A stretch of DNA of 64,000 nucleotides from Microbacterium sp. (GTDB lineage: Bacteria > Actinomycetota > Actinomycetes > Actinomycetales > Microbacteriaceae). The position numbers and the translations under genes were made by a program. This document shows, piece by piece, positions 8,424-16,729 of the stretch. Under the pieces are notes generated by a model. That model saw only the letters and a list, made by a program, of their open reading frames with translations. It made no database searches and had not been told where the DNA came from. The DNA lies in NCBI GenBank assembly GCA_003248655.1, contig QFPM01000010.1:1-64000 (forward strand), given 5' to 3'. Each line of letters opens with the position of its first letter. Within the stretch, counting starts at the first letter, position 1.

Positions 8424-9539
8424 ATGGTGCAGCAGATCGAGGACTTCTACGCCGTCATCCCGGCGGGCGGCGTCGGCAGCCGCTTGTGGCCGCTCTCGCG
8501 CGCCGACGCGCCGAAGTTCCTGCACGACCTGACCGGCTCGGGGCATTCGCTCCTGCGCGACACGTGGGACCGGCTCGAGCCGCTCACCGGACCTGATCGC
8601 ATCGCGGTGGTCACCGGTCGCGCGCACCGCGCCGCCGTCGAGGAGCAACTCCCCGGCATCCCCGACCTCAATGTCTTCCTCGAGTCGGAGCCGCGCGATT
8701 CGGCCGCCGCGATCGGCCTCGCCGCCGCGATCCTGCACCGCCGTGAGCCCGACGTCATCATCGGCTCGTTTGCGGCGGACCACGTCATCCGGGTGCTGCC
8801 GGTCTTCCACTGGGCCGTCGAGCAGGCCGTCGCGGTCGCCCGTCAGGGGTACATCTGCACGATCGGCATCACCCCGACCGAGCCCTCGGTCGGCTTCGGC
8901 TACATCAAGAAGGCCGACATGCTCGCCATCGACGGAGCGCCCGAGGGCGCGCTCGTCGAGCGGTTCGTCGAGAAGCCCGACCTCGAGACGGCGAAGGAGT
9001 ACGTGGCATCCCGCGACTACCTGTGGAACGCGGGCATGTTCATCTCACGCGCCGACGTGCTGCTCGCCGAGATCGAGGCGAACAACCCCGAGCTGCACGC
9101 GGGCCTGATCGAACTCGCCGAGGCGTGGGACGACCGCGACCGCCGCGGCCCCGTCGTCGACCGGGTCTGGCCGACGCTCGAGAAGATCGCGATCGACTAC
9201 GCCGTCGCCGAGCCGGCCGCCGCGAAGGGACGCCTCGCGGTCGTCCCCGGCCATTTCGACTGGGATGACGTGGGCGATTTCGCGAGCCTCGCGAAGCTCA
9301 ACTCCGGGGGACGCAAGAACGACCTCGCGATCCTCGGCGAGAACGCCCGCATCCTCTCGGACGCCGCGAGCGGCATCGTCGTCAGCCACACGACGCGGGT
9401 CATCAGCCTCATCGGCGTGAAGGACATCGTCGTCGTCGACACCCCCGATGCGCTGCTGGTGACGACGAGCGAGCACGCGCAGCGCGTGAAGGGCGTCGTA
9501 GATGCGCTGAAGCTCACCGGGCGCGGCGACGTCCTGTGA
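8424..9539 (+). CDS. manC: mannose-1-phosphate guanylyltransferase
   Basis: Makes GDP-mannose from GTP and mannose-1-phosphate; 371 residues, a single nucleotidyltransferase domain without a fused isomerase. The N-terminal GGxGxRLWPLSR signature reads AGGVGSRLWPLSRADAPKF. The sugar-binding pattern ERFVEKPD lies near residue 175, and GHFDWDDVGDF near residue 280. ATG 8424 starts directly before the conserved first strand. GDP-mannose would feed glycoconjugates, linking this gene to the phosphohexomutase at 26.6 kb and the glycan locus at 45-64 kb. The ATG lies downstream of the sdh divergent region. Confidence 0.95.
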   Translation: MVQQIEDFYAVIPAGGVGSRLWPLSRADAPKFLHDLTGSGHSLLRDTWDRLEPLTGPDRIAVVTGRAHRAAVEEQLPGIPDLNVFLESEPRDSAAAIGLAAAILHRREPDVIIGSFAADHVIRVLPVFHWAVEQAVAVARQGYICTIGITPTEPSVGFGYIKKADMLAIDGAPEGALVERFVEKPDLETAKEYVASRDYLWNAGMFISRADVLLAEIEANNPELHAGLIELAEAWDDRDRRGPVVDRVWPTLEKIAIDYAVAEPAAAKGRLAVVPGHFDWDDVGDFASLAKLNSGGRKNDLAILGENARILSDAASGIVVSHTTRVISLIGVKDIVVVDTPDALLVTTSEHAQRVKGVVDALKLTGRGDVL

Positions 9540-9677
9540 CGCCGCGTCATCCATTCATTTCGTCTTTGTAACCATTGCGGCACACATGCGCGCGCGGGAT
9601 GCAACTGCGCCGTCACAGTGGGTAACTTCGAGACGTGCGCCCGCGAAATCCGTGGGTCCATCAATGTGGAGGCTGCA

Positions 9678-10796
9678 TTGAACATCTCGACCACCAAGAA
9701 GCTCGCCGGCATCACTGCCGCCGCCGGGCTCATCTTCGCTCTCGCCGGCTGCGGCTCGGCCCCTGAGACCACCCCGACCGGCTCCGGCGACGCCGGCGGC
9801 GTCGTCGAGGGCTTCAAGCCCTGCCTCGTGTCCGACGCCGGCGGCTGGAACGACAAGTCGTTCAACGAGTCGGCCAAGAACGGCATGGACAAGGCGGCCT
9901 CCGAGCTCGGCATCGAATCGCTCGAACTCGAGTCGACCAACGACAACGACTACGCGCCCAACATGGAGACCGCCGTCAGCGAGGGCTGCACCCTGATCAT
10001 CGCGGTCGGCTTCAAGCTCGCCGCGGCAACGGTCGAGACCGCCAACGCGAACCCCGACATCGACTTCGCGATCATCGACGACTACGCCGACACCGACTTC
10101 GACGGCACGACCGACGCCGACAACATCAAGCCCCTCGTGTTCAACACGGCCGAGGCTGCGTACCTGGGCGGCTACGCGGCCGCGGCATGGTCCGCGGAGT
10201 CGGGCGTGAACAAGGTCGGCACCTTCGGCGGCATGCAGATCCCGTCGGTCGCTGTCTTCATGGACGGCTACCAGCTCGGTGTCGAGAAGTACAACGAGGA
10301 CAAGGGCGCGAATGTCCAGGTCTTCGGATGGGACGCCGCCACGCAGGAGGGCGCCTTCACGGGCGGCTTCGACGCCAACGACACGGCCAAGCAGACGGCG
10401 CAGTCGGTGCTCGACCAGGGCGTCGACGTCATCCTTCCCGTCGGTGGACCGATCTACCAGAGCGCTGCCGCGGCGATCGCCGACAGCGGCAAGAGCACGC
10501 TGATGCTCGGTGTCGACAGCGACCTCGCGGTCGTCGACCCGAACGTCACCGACATCACGCTCGTCTCGATCATGAAGGCGATCGACGTTGCGGTCTACGA
10601 CGCGACGATGGCAGCCGCCAAGGGCGAGTTCGACGTGACGCCGTACATCGGCACGCTGGAGAACGAGGGCGTCAAGCTCTCGAGCTTCCACGACTTCGAG
10701 TCGCAGCTGCCCGCCGGCCTCACGGACGAGCTGACCGCTCTCCAGGAGGCGATCATCGCCGGTGACATCAAGGTCGAGTCCGAGAACTCGCCGTGA
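9678..10796 (+). CDS. bmpA: BMP-family nucleoside-binding lipoprotein
   Basis: Solute-binding lipoprotein of a BmpA/PnrA-type nucleoside ABC importer, 372 residues. The TTG start at 9678 has GGAGG five bases upstream and yields a textbook lipoprotein signal: charged n-region TTKK, hydrophobic core, and lipobox LAGC with the acylated Cys at residue 25. An in-frame ATG 20 codons earlier would bury this signal. The mature domain keeps family features such as the start CLVSDAGGWNDKSFNESA and the AAWSAESGVNKVGTFGGM hinge. It leads an operon of importer and salvage enzymes, which supports a nucleoside substrate. Confidence 0.93.
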   Translation: MNISTTKKLAGITAAAGLIFALAGCGSAPETTPTGSGDAGGVVEGFKPCLVSDAGGWNDKSFNESAKNGMDKAASELGIESLELESTNDNDYAPNMETAVSEGCTLIIAVGFKLAAATVETANANPDIDFAIIDDYADTDFDGTTDADNIKPLVFNTAEAAYLGGYAAAAWSAESGVNKVGTFGGMQIPSVAVFMDGYQLGVEKYNEDKGANVQVFGWDAATQEGAFTGGFDANDTAKQTAQSVLDQGVDVILPVGGPIYQSAAAAIADSGKSTLMLGVDSDLAVVDPNVTDITLVSIMKAIDVAVYDATMAAAKGEFDVTPYIGTLENEGVKLSSFHDFESQLPAGLTDELTALQEAIIAGDIKVESENSP

Positions 10797-10807
10797 TCTG
10801 ACCTTCC

Positions 10808-10847
10808 AGTGCGGGGCCGGGGGAGCGTGCTCCCTCGGCCCCGCACT
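10808..10847 (+). terminator. strong intraoperonic hairpin after bmpA
   Basis: Two 19-nt arms, AGTGCGGGGCCGGGGGAGC and GCTCCCTCGGCCCCGCACT, pair with a single G-T wobble around a 2-nt loop. No T-run follows. It lies between the binding-protein gene and the ATPase gene. Such a structure could stop most transcripts or protect the 3' end of the bmpA message, giving more binding protein than membrane components. Confidence 0.8.
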
Positions 10848-10884
10848 CTGTCAGGTATCCGTCCTTCTCGATAGATTGGCCGCT

Positions 10885-12399
10885 ATGAAGCTCGAGCTCC
10901 GCGGGATCACCAAACGCTTCGGCAGCCTCGTCGCCAACGACCACATCGACCTCGTCGTCCAGCCGGGTGAGATCCACGCGCTGCTCGGCGAGAACGGTGC
11001 CGGCAAGTCGACCCTCATGAACGTCCTGTATGGCCTGTACCGTGCCGATGAGGGCGAGATCCTCCTCGATGACGTCGTGCAGCATTTCCGTGGGCCGGGG
11101 GATGCCATGGCCGCCGGCATCGGCATGGTCCACCAGCACTTCATGCTCATCCCCGTCTTCACGGTCGCCGAGAACGTCATGCTCGGCCACGAGGAGACGA
11201 AGGGGCTCGGCCGCCTCGACCTCGCCAAGGCACGCCAGCACGTGCGCGACGTCGCTCAGCGCTTCGGCTTCGAGATCGACCCCGACGCGATCGTCGGCGA
11301 TCTCCCCGTCGGCGTCCAGCAGCGTGTGGAGATCATCAAGGCGCTGTCGCGGGATGCCCGGGTACTCGTCTTCGACGAGCCGACCGCCGTCCTCACCCCG
11401 CAGGAGACCGACGAGCTGATGGACATCATGCGTCAACTTCGCGACGAGGGCGCCGCGATCGTGTTCATCACCCATAAGCTCCGCGAGGTGCGAGAAGTCG
11501 CAGATCGCATCACCGTCATCCGCCTCGGCAAGGTCGTCGGCGAAGCCCAGCCCACGGCGACCAACGCCGAGCTCGCCTCGCTCATGGTGGGGCGCGCGGT
11601 GGAACTGACCGTCCACAAATCTCCGGCGACACCCGGGGAAGGCGGCCTCTCGGTCACGGCTCTGCGCGTCGTGACAGCGACCGGGACGGTCGTCGTCGAC
11701 GACGTGTCGTTCGACGTGCGCCCGGGCGAAGTGCTCGCGATCGCGGGCGTCCAGGGCAACGGTCAGACCGAACTGGTCGAGGCGATCGTCGGTCTCGCCG
11801 CGCGCGTCGAAGGATCGATCACGCTCAACGGAACCGAGCTCGCGGGAAAGAGCGTCCGCTCGATCCTCGACGAAGGCGTCGGTTTCGTCCCCGAGGATCG
11901 CACGGAAGACGGCCTGGTCGGCGCGCTCTCGGTCGCCGAGAACCTCATCCTCGACCGCACGAGCGACGAGCGCTTCGTCCGCGCCCTCACCCTGCGCCGA
12001 TCGGCGCTCGACGAGTTCGCGCGCGAGAAGATCCGCGAGTACGACATCCGCACGCAGGGCCCGGATATCCCGGCCGGCACACTTTCCGGCGGCAACCAGC
12101 AGAAGGTCGTGATCGCCCGCGAGATGAGCCGTGATCTGCGGCTCCTCGTCGCGGCGCAGCCGACGCGCGGTGTCGATGTCGGCTCGATCGAGTTCATCCA
12201 CAAGCGGATCATCGAGACGCGCGACGCCGGCATCCCCGTCGTCGTCGTCTCGACCGAACTCGACGAGGTGACCGCGCTCGCCGATCGGATTGCGGTGATG
12301 TACCGCGGGACCGTCGTCGGCATCGTCCCCGGGGACACGCCTCGAGAGACCCTCGGCCTCATGATGGCCGGCGCGGCAGGAACGGAGGCGGCAGCATGA
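10885..12399 (+). CDS. nucleoside ABC transporter, tandem ATPase
   Basis: A 504-residue ATPase with two nucleotide-binding domains, as in sugar and nucleoside importers of the RbsA/YufO type. The first half has Walker A GENGAGKST, Walker B VLVFDEPTA and switch His in VFITHKLRE. The second half has a degenerate Walker A (GVQGNGQTEL), but keeps signature LSGGNQQK and a modified Walker B (LLVAAQPTRGVDVGS, lacking the usual Asp-Glu). One catalytically weak site is normal for this family. ATG 10885 starts at the conserved MKLELRGITKRFG; longer readings are unsupported. It overlaps the next gene by ATGA. Confidence 0.95.
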   Translation: MKLELRGITKRFGSLVANDHIDLVVQPGEIHALLGENGAGKSTLMNVLYGLYRADEGEILLDDVVQHFRGPGDAMAAGIGMVHQHFMLIPVFTVAENVMLGHEETKGLGRLDLAKARQHVRDVAQRFGFEIDPDAIVGDLPVGVQQRVEIIKALSRDARVLVFDEPTAVLTPQETDELMDIMRQLRDEGAAIVFITHKLREVREVADRITVIRLGKVVGEAQPTATNAELASLMVGRAVELTVHKSPATPGEGGLSVTALRVVTATGTVVVDDVSFDVRPGEVLAIAGVQGNGQTELVEAIVGLAARVEGSITLNGTELAGKSVRSILDEGVGFVPEDRTEDGLVGALSVAENLILDRTSDERFVRALTLRRSALDEFAREKIREYDIRTQGPDIPAGTLSGGNQQKVVIAREMSRDLRLLVAAQPTRGVDVGSIEFIHKRIIETRDAGIPVVVVSTELDEVTALADRIAVMYRGTVVGIVPGDTPRETLGLMMAGAAGTEAAA

Positions 12400-13691
12400 C
12401 CGACGCGAAAGAGCCTGGCGGCCCCGTCGAGCAGCTGCCCGCGGCATCCGGTCCCCTGACCGGCACCGAGGTGCCGCCTCCGCCGCGGACGAACGCATTC
12501 TTCACCGACCTGATGCGCGGAAGCGCCATGACGACGGTCCTCGCGATCGTGCTCGCGATGCTTGTCGGTGGCGTCCTGATCGCCGCGACGAACGCGAAGG
12601 TGCAGGAGGCCGCGGTCTACTTCTTCGCGCGTCCCGGCGACACCTTCGTCGCGATCTGGAACGCCGTCATCGGCGGCTACGACGCCCTGTTCCGCGGCGC
12701 GATCTTCAACCCGCGCGCCAACGGAATCGTCGCGCAGATCCGACCGCTGACGAACTCGCTCGGCTTCGCTGCGCCGCTGATCGCCGCCGGGCTCGGCGTC
12801 GCCCTCGCCTTCCGCGTCGGCCTGTTCAACATCGGTGCACGCGGCCAGATGCTCATCGGCGCGATGTTCGCGGCCCTCTTCACCTTCGGCCTCGACCTCC
12901 CGATGGTGATCCACTTGCCGCTGACGCTGTTCGCGGGCATCCTCGGCGGCGCGCTCTGGGGAGGGCTGGTGGGACTCCTCAAGGCCAAGACGGGCGCTCA
13001 CGAGGTGATCCTCACGATCATGCTCAACTACGTGGCGTTCTACCTGCTGCTGTGGATGCTGCGCACCCAGGGGCTGCTGCAGGCGCCCGGGTCGAACCAG
13101 CCGCAGACGCGGCCGACGCCGGCGTCGGCGCAGTTCCCCGACCTGCTCGGTCCGCAGTTCCCGGCGCTGGACTGGGGCTTTGTCATCGTGGTCGGCGCGA
13201 CCCTGCTGGTGTGGTGGGTGATCGAGCGATCGAGCCTGGGCCTTCGGATGCGCGCGGTCGGCGAGAACCCGCACGCGGCGCGGGCCGCCGGAATCAGCGT
13301 CGAGCGGATCTACATCTACGCGATGCTCTTCGCGGGCGGGCTCGCGGGGCTTGCGGCGATGAACCAGATCCAGGGGAATGTCACGACCGGGTTCGGCGCG
13401 ACGATCGACGCGGGCATCGGATTCGACGCGATCACGGTTGCGCTTCTGGGCCGCAGCCGCGCGTGGGGCACGCTTGCCGCCGGCATCCTCTTCGGTGCGC
13501 TCAAGGCCGGGTCGTTCTCGATGCAGGCGCAGGGCATCCCCGTCGACATCGTGCTGGTCGTGCAGTCGCTCATCGTCTTGTTCATCGCGGCGCCGCCACT
13601 GCTGCGCGCCGTGTTCTTCCTGCCGAAGACGGATGCCGAAAAGGCCGCCGCCGCGCGGGACAAGGCCGCGAAGAAGGCGGTGACAGCATGA
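12396..13691 (+). CDS. nucleoside ABC transporter permease 1
   Basis: A 431-residue BPD_transp_2-family permease (YufP-like) with about nine membrane segments. The N-terminal 30 residues are Pro-rich and cytoplasmic; the C-tail is Lys/Ala-rich. The family ATPase-coupling loop GLRMRAVGENPHAARAAGIS lies near residue 290. It starts in the ATGA overlap with the ATPase gene and ends in an ATGA overlap with the second permease, indicating tight translational coupling. Confidence 0.93.
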   Translation: MTDAKEPGGPVEQLPAASGPLTGTEVPPPPRTNAFFTDLMRGSAMTTVLAIVLAMLVGGVLIAATNAKVQEAAVYFFARPGDTFVAIWNAVIGGYDALFRGAIFNPRANGIVAQIRPLTNSLGFAAPLIAAGLGVALAFRVGLFNIGARGQMLIGAMFAALFTFGLDLPMVIHLPLTLFAGILGGALWGGLVGLLKAKTGAHEVILTIMLNYVAFYLLLWMLRTQGLLQAPGSNQPQTRPTPASAQFPDLLGPQFPALDWGFVIVVGATLLVWWVIERSSLGLRMRAVGENPHAARAAGISVERIYIYAMLFAGGLAGLAAMNQIQGNVTTGFGATIDAGIGFDAITVALLGRSRAWGTLAAGILFGALKAGSFSMQAQGIPVDIVLVVQSLIVLFIAAPPLLRAVFFLPKTDAEKAAAARDKAAKKAVTA

Positions 13692-14971
13692 CCGCGATCA
13701 CGGCCGATGCCGCAGACGGGACCGTGCAGCTGGCCACGGTGCGCGAGCGTCACTACAAGGTGCCGATCGTCCTCGCGCTTGCGACCGTGCTCCTCGGGGC
13801 GCTGTTCATCTTCGCGCCACGGTCGGGAACGAGCACGTTCCGCCTGACCGACGCATCCGTCGCGTTCGCGCTCCCCGACATCGCTCTGCCGACGGTGCTG
13901 ACGTGCTGGATCTTGCTCGTACTCCTCGCCGCGATGACCGCAGCCGCGTTCGCGTACACCGCGCGCTACCGCCCCGTGCCCGTGTGGCTCGGCGCGGTGT
14001 TCGGGGCCGTCGCGGTGTTCGCCTTCCTGGTGTGGGCGGGCGCCGGCGGCCTCGTGCCGATCTCGAGCCTTCTCGTCGGCGCGGTGTCGCTGTCGGTGCC
14101 CCTCGTCTTCGGCGCGATGGGTGGGGTCATCGGCGAGCGCGTCGGCGTCGTCAACGTTGCGATCGAGGGGCAGCTGCTGCTCGGAGCGTTCTCGGCAGCA
14201 CTCCTGTCGAGCATCACCGGAAATCCGTTCGTCGGGCTTCTCGGAGCGATGGTCGGCGGCGTGCTCGTCTCGCTCGTGCTCGCAGCCTTCGCCATCAAGT
14301 ACCTCGTCGACCAGGTGATCGTCGGCGTCGTCTTGAACGTCCTCGTGACGGGGCTCACGGGTTTCCTCTACGGCGCGCTCCTCGTGCCGAATGCGGCGGC
14401 TCTCAACAGCCCCGTGCGCTTTACGCGCATCAAGATCCCCGTGCTCGGCGACATCCCGATCCTCGGACCGGTCCTGTTCAACCAGACATTCATCGTGTAC
14501 CTGATGTTCGTGACCGTCGCTGTCGTCGCGTGGGGCCTGTACCGCACCAAGTGGGGACTGCGCGTTCGCGCGGTCGGCGAGCACCCGCAGGCGGCCGACA
14601 CGGTCGGCATCAAGGTCAACGCGACCCGCTTCTGGAACGTGTCGCTCGCGGGCGCGATCGCCGGCATCGGCGGGGCGTACTTCACGCTCGTCTCCGTGCC
14701 GCAGTTCGGCAAGGAGATGACCGCGGGGCTCGGCTTCATCGCCCTCGCGGCCGTCATCTTCGGTCGGTGGGACCCGATCCGCGCCGCGCTCGCCGCGCTG
14801 CTGTTCGGGTTCGCGACGAACCTCCAGAACCTGCTCACCGTGCTCGGGACGCCGATTCCGGGCGAGTTCATGCTCATGCTGCCGTATCTCGTGACGATTC
14901 TCGCCGTCGCGGGCTTCGCGGGCCAGATTCGCGGCCCCGCGGCATCCGGCAAGCCGTACATCAAGGGGTGA
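13688..14971 (+). CDS. nucleoside ABC transporter permease 2
   Basis: A 427-residue BPD_transp_2-family permease (YufQ-like), the partner of the preceding gene. It has about ten hydrophobic segments and the coupling loop GLRVRAVGEHPQAADTVGIK near residue 295. ATG 13688 sits in the ATGA overlap and is followed directly by a cytoplasmic head and the first helix. A much longer upstream reading in the same frame runs inside permease 1 and is a shadow. The cytidine deaminase gene follows after 5 nt. Confidence 0.93.
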   Translation: MTAITADAADGTVQLATVRERHYKVPIVLALATVLLGALFIFAPRSGTSTFRLTDASVAFALPDIALPTVLTCWILLVLLAAMTAAAFAYTARYRPVPVWLGAVFGAVAVFAFLVWAGAGGLVPISSLLVGAVSLSVPLVFGAMGGVIGERVGVVNVAIEGQLLLGAFSAALLSSITGNPFVGLLGAMVGGVLVSLVLAAFAIKYLVDQVIVGVVLNVLVTGLTGFLYGALLVPNAAALNSPVRFTRIKIPVLGDIPILGPVLFNQTFIVYLMFVTVAVVAWGLYRTKWGLRVRAVGEHPQAADTVGIKVNATRFWNVSLAGAIAGIGGAYFTLVSVPQFGKEMTAGLGFIALAAVIFGRWDPIRAALAALLFGFATNLQNLLTVLGTPIPGEFMLMLPYLVTILAVAGFAGQIRGPAASGKPYIKG

Positions 14972-14976
14972 TCGTC

Positions 14977-15375
14977 GTGACTGACATCGATTGGGACGAG
15001 CTGCGTCACGCGGCGACCGAGGCTATGCAGCGCGCGTACGCGCCGTATTCGCGATACCGGGTGGGCGCTGCCGCGCTCGTGAGCGACGGGCGCATCGTCG
15101 CCGGCTGCAACGTCGAGAACGCCTCGTACGGCGTGGGCCTGTGCGCCGAGTGCGCGCTCGTCGGCGACCTGCACATGTCGGGTGGTGGCCAGCTCGTCGC
15201 GTTCGTGTGCGTCAACGGCGACGGCGAGACGATCATGCCGTGCGGGCGCTGCCGGCAGCTGCTGAATGAGTTCGCCCTGCCGGGCATGCTCCTCGAGACG
15301 GTGTCGGGTGTCCGCACGATCGACGAGGTGCTGCCGGACGCCTTCGGCCCGCGCGACCTGGAGAGTGCGCGATGA
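14977..15375 (+). CDS. cdd: cytidine deaminase
   Basis: Homotetrameric zinc enzyme converting cytidine and deoxycytidine to uridine and deoxyuridine; 132 residues, the usual short form. The zinc site is complete: CAE in LCAECALVGDL (Cys and catalytic Glu) and PCGRCRQLL (two Cys). The substrate motif GCNVENASYG is present. The GTG start at 14977 follows AAGGGG at eight bases and gives the expected short N-terminus before RHAATEAMQRAYAPYSRYRV. It overlaps the next gene by ATGA, inside the nucleoside import operon. Confidence 0.95.
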   Translation: MTDIDWDELRHAATEAMQRAYAPYSRYRVGAAALVSDGRIVAGCNVENASYGVGLCAECALVGDLHMSGGGQLVAFVCVNGDGETIMPCGRCRQLLNEFALPGMLLETVSGVRTIDEVLPDAFGPRDLESAR

Positions 15376-16682
15376 CGGATGCCGGGGCATCCGGAGCCGT
15401 TGAGGCCTTTGACGCGGTCGATGTGATCCGCATCAAGCGCGACAAGGGCGAGGTGCCCGAGGACGCCCTTCGATGGATGATCGACGCCTACACGCGCGAG
15501 TACGTCGCCGATTCGCAGATGGCGGCGTTTGCGATGGCGGTGCTGCTCAACGGCATGAGCCGCGACGAGATCCGCGTCATGACGGATGCCATGATCGCCT
15601 CGGGCGAGCGGATGAGCTTCGCGGGGCTCGGTAAGACGACGGTCGACAAGCACTCGACGGGCGGCGTCGGCGACAAGATCACCCTGCCGCTCGCGCCGCT
15701 CGTGGCATCCTTCGGTGTCGCCGTGCCGCAGCTGTCGGGCCGCGGCCTCGGCCACACCGGCGGCACGCTCGACAAGCTCGAGTCGATCCCCGGCTGGCGC
15801 GCGGCGCTGTCGAACGACGAGATGACGGAGCAGTTGCGGGGGGTCGGCGCCGTCATCTGCGCCGCAGGCTCGGGCCTCGCGCCCGCCGACAAGCGGCTCT
15901 ATGCCCTGCGCGACGTCACCGGCACGGTCGAGGCGATCCCGCTCATCGCGTCGAGCATCATGTCGAAGAAGATCGCTGAGGGAACGAGCGCGCTCGTCCT
16001 CGACGTCAAGTTCGGCTCGGGCGCGTTCATGCAGGACGTCGATCGCGCGCGCGAGCTCGCCCGCACGATGGTGGCGCTCGGTACTGACTCGGGGGTCGCC
16101 ACGACGGCGCTCCTGACCGACATGAACACTCCGCTCGGCCTCGCGATCGGCAACGCGAACGAGGTGCGCGAGTCGGTCGAGGTGCTCGCGGGCGGCGGAC
16201 CCGCCGACATCGTCGAACTCACCGTCGCGCTCGCGCGCGAGATGCTGACTCTCGCCGGGCACCCCGACGCGGACGTCGAGGCGGCGCTTGCAGACGGGCG
16301 GGCGATGGATGCCTGGCGCGCCATGATCATCGCGCAGGACGGCGACCCCGATGCGGCACTGCCGATCCCGCGCGAGACGCACACCGTGCTCGCCCCGGCA
16401 TCCGGCGTCGTGACGCGCCTCGACGCGCTCCCGTTCGGGGTCGCCGCGTGGCGCCTGGGCGCCGGGCGCGCCCGCGCGGAGGACCCCGTCGTGCACGCCG
16501 CGGGCATCGACCTGCACGCGAAGCCCGGCGATCACATCGACGCCGGACAGCCGCTGTTCACCCTCCTGGCCGATGATGAGAAGCGCTTCGCCCGCGCCCT
16601 CGACGCCCTCGAGGGCGCCTGGGAGATCGGGACAGACGCCCCGGCATCCCGCCCGATCGTCCTCGAGCGCATCACCGCTTGA
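15372..16682 (+). CDS. deoA: thymidine/pyrimidine-nucleoside phosphorylase
   Basis: Glycosyltransferase-family phosphorylase splitting pyrimidine nucleosides into base and (deoxy)ribose-1-phosphate, 436 residues. The N-terminal helical domain includes FAMAVLLNGMSRDE. The phosphate-binding motif KHSTGGVGDKITLPLAPLVA and the family signature GRGLGHTGGTLDKLESIPG are intact. The C-terminal domain (about 345-430) has the ASGVVTR fold. The ATG overlaps the cytidine deaminase stop. Uridine made by Cdd would be a natural substrate. Confidence 0.95.
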   Translation: MTDAGASGAVEAFDAVDVIRIKRDKGEVPEDALRWMIDAYTREYVADSQMAAFAMAVLLNGMSRDEIRVMTDAMIASGERMSFAGLGKTTVDKHSTGGVGDKITLPLAPLVASFGVAVPQLSGRGLGHTGGTLDKLESIPGWRAALSNDEMTEQLRGVGAVICAAGSGLAPADKRLYALRDVTGTVEAIPLIASSIMSKKIAEGTSALVLDVKFGSGAFMQDVDRARELARTMVALGTDSGVATTALLTDMNTPLGLAIGNANEVRESVEVLAGGGPADIVELTVALAREMLTLAGHPDADVEAALADGRAMDAWRAMIIAQDGDPDAALPIPRETHTVLAPASGVVTRLDALPFGVAAWRLGAGRARAEDPVVHAAGIDLHAKPGDHIDAGQPLFTLLADDEKRFARALDALEGAWEIGTDAPASRPIVLERITA

Positions 16683-16729
16683 CCGGCATCCCACCCGCAC
16701 GACCTGTTGCATCACCACCGGAGGAATCC

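Noticed and set aside
8228..8596. ORF with GGAGG ahead of ATG in the sdh-manC gap
   Set aside because: It overlaps manC by 173 nt in another frame and its product is low-complexity. The ribosome-site match alone is weak evidence.
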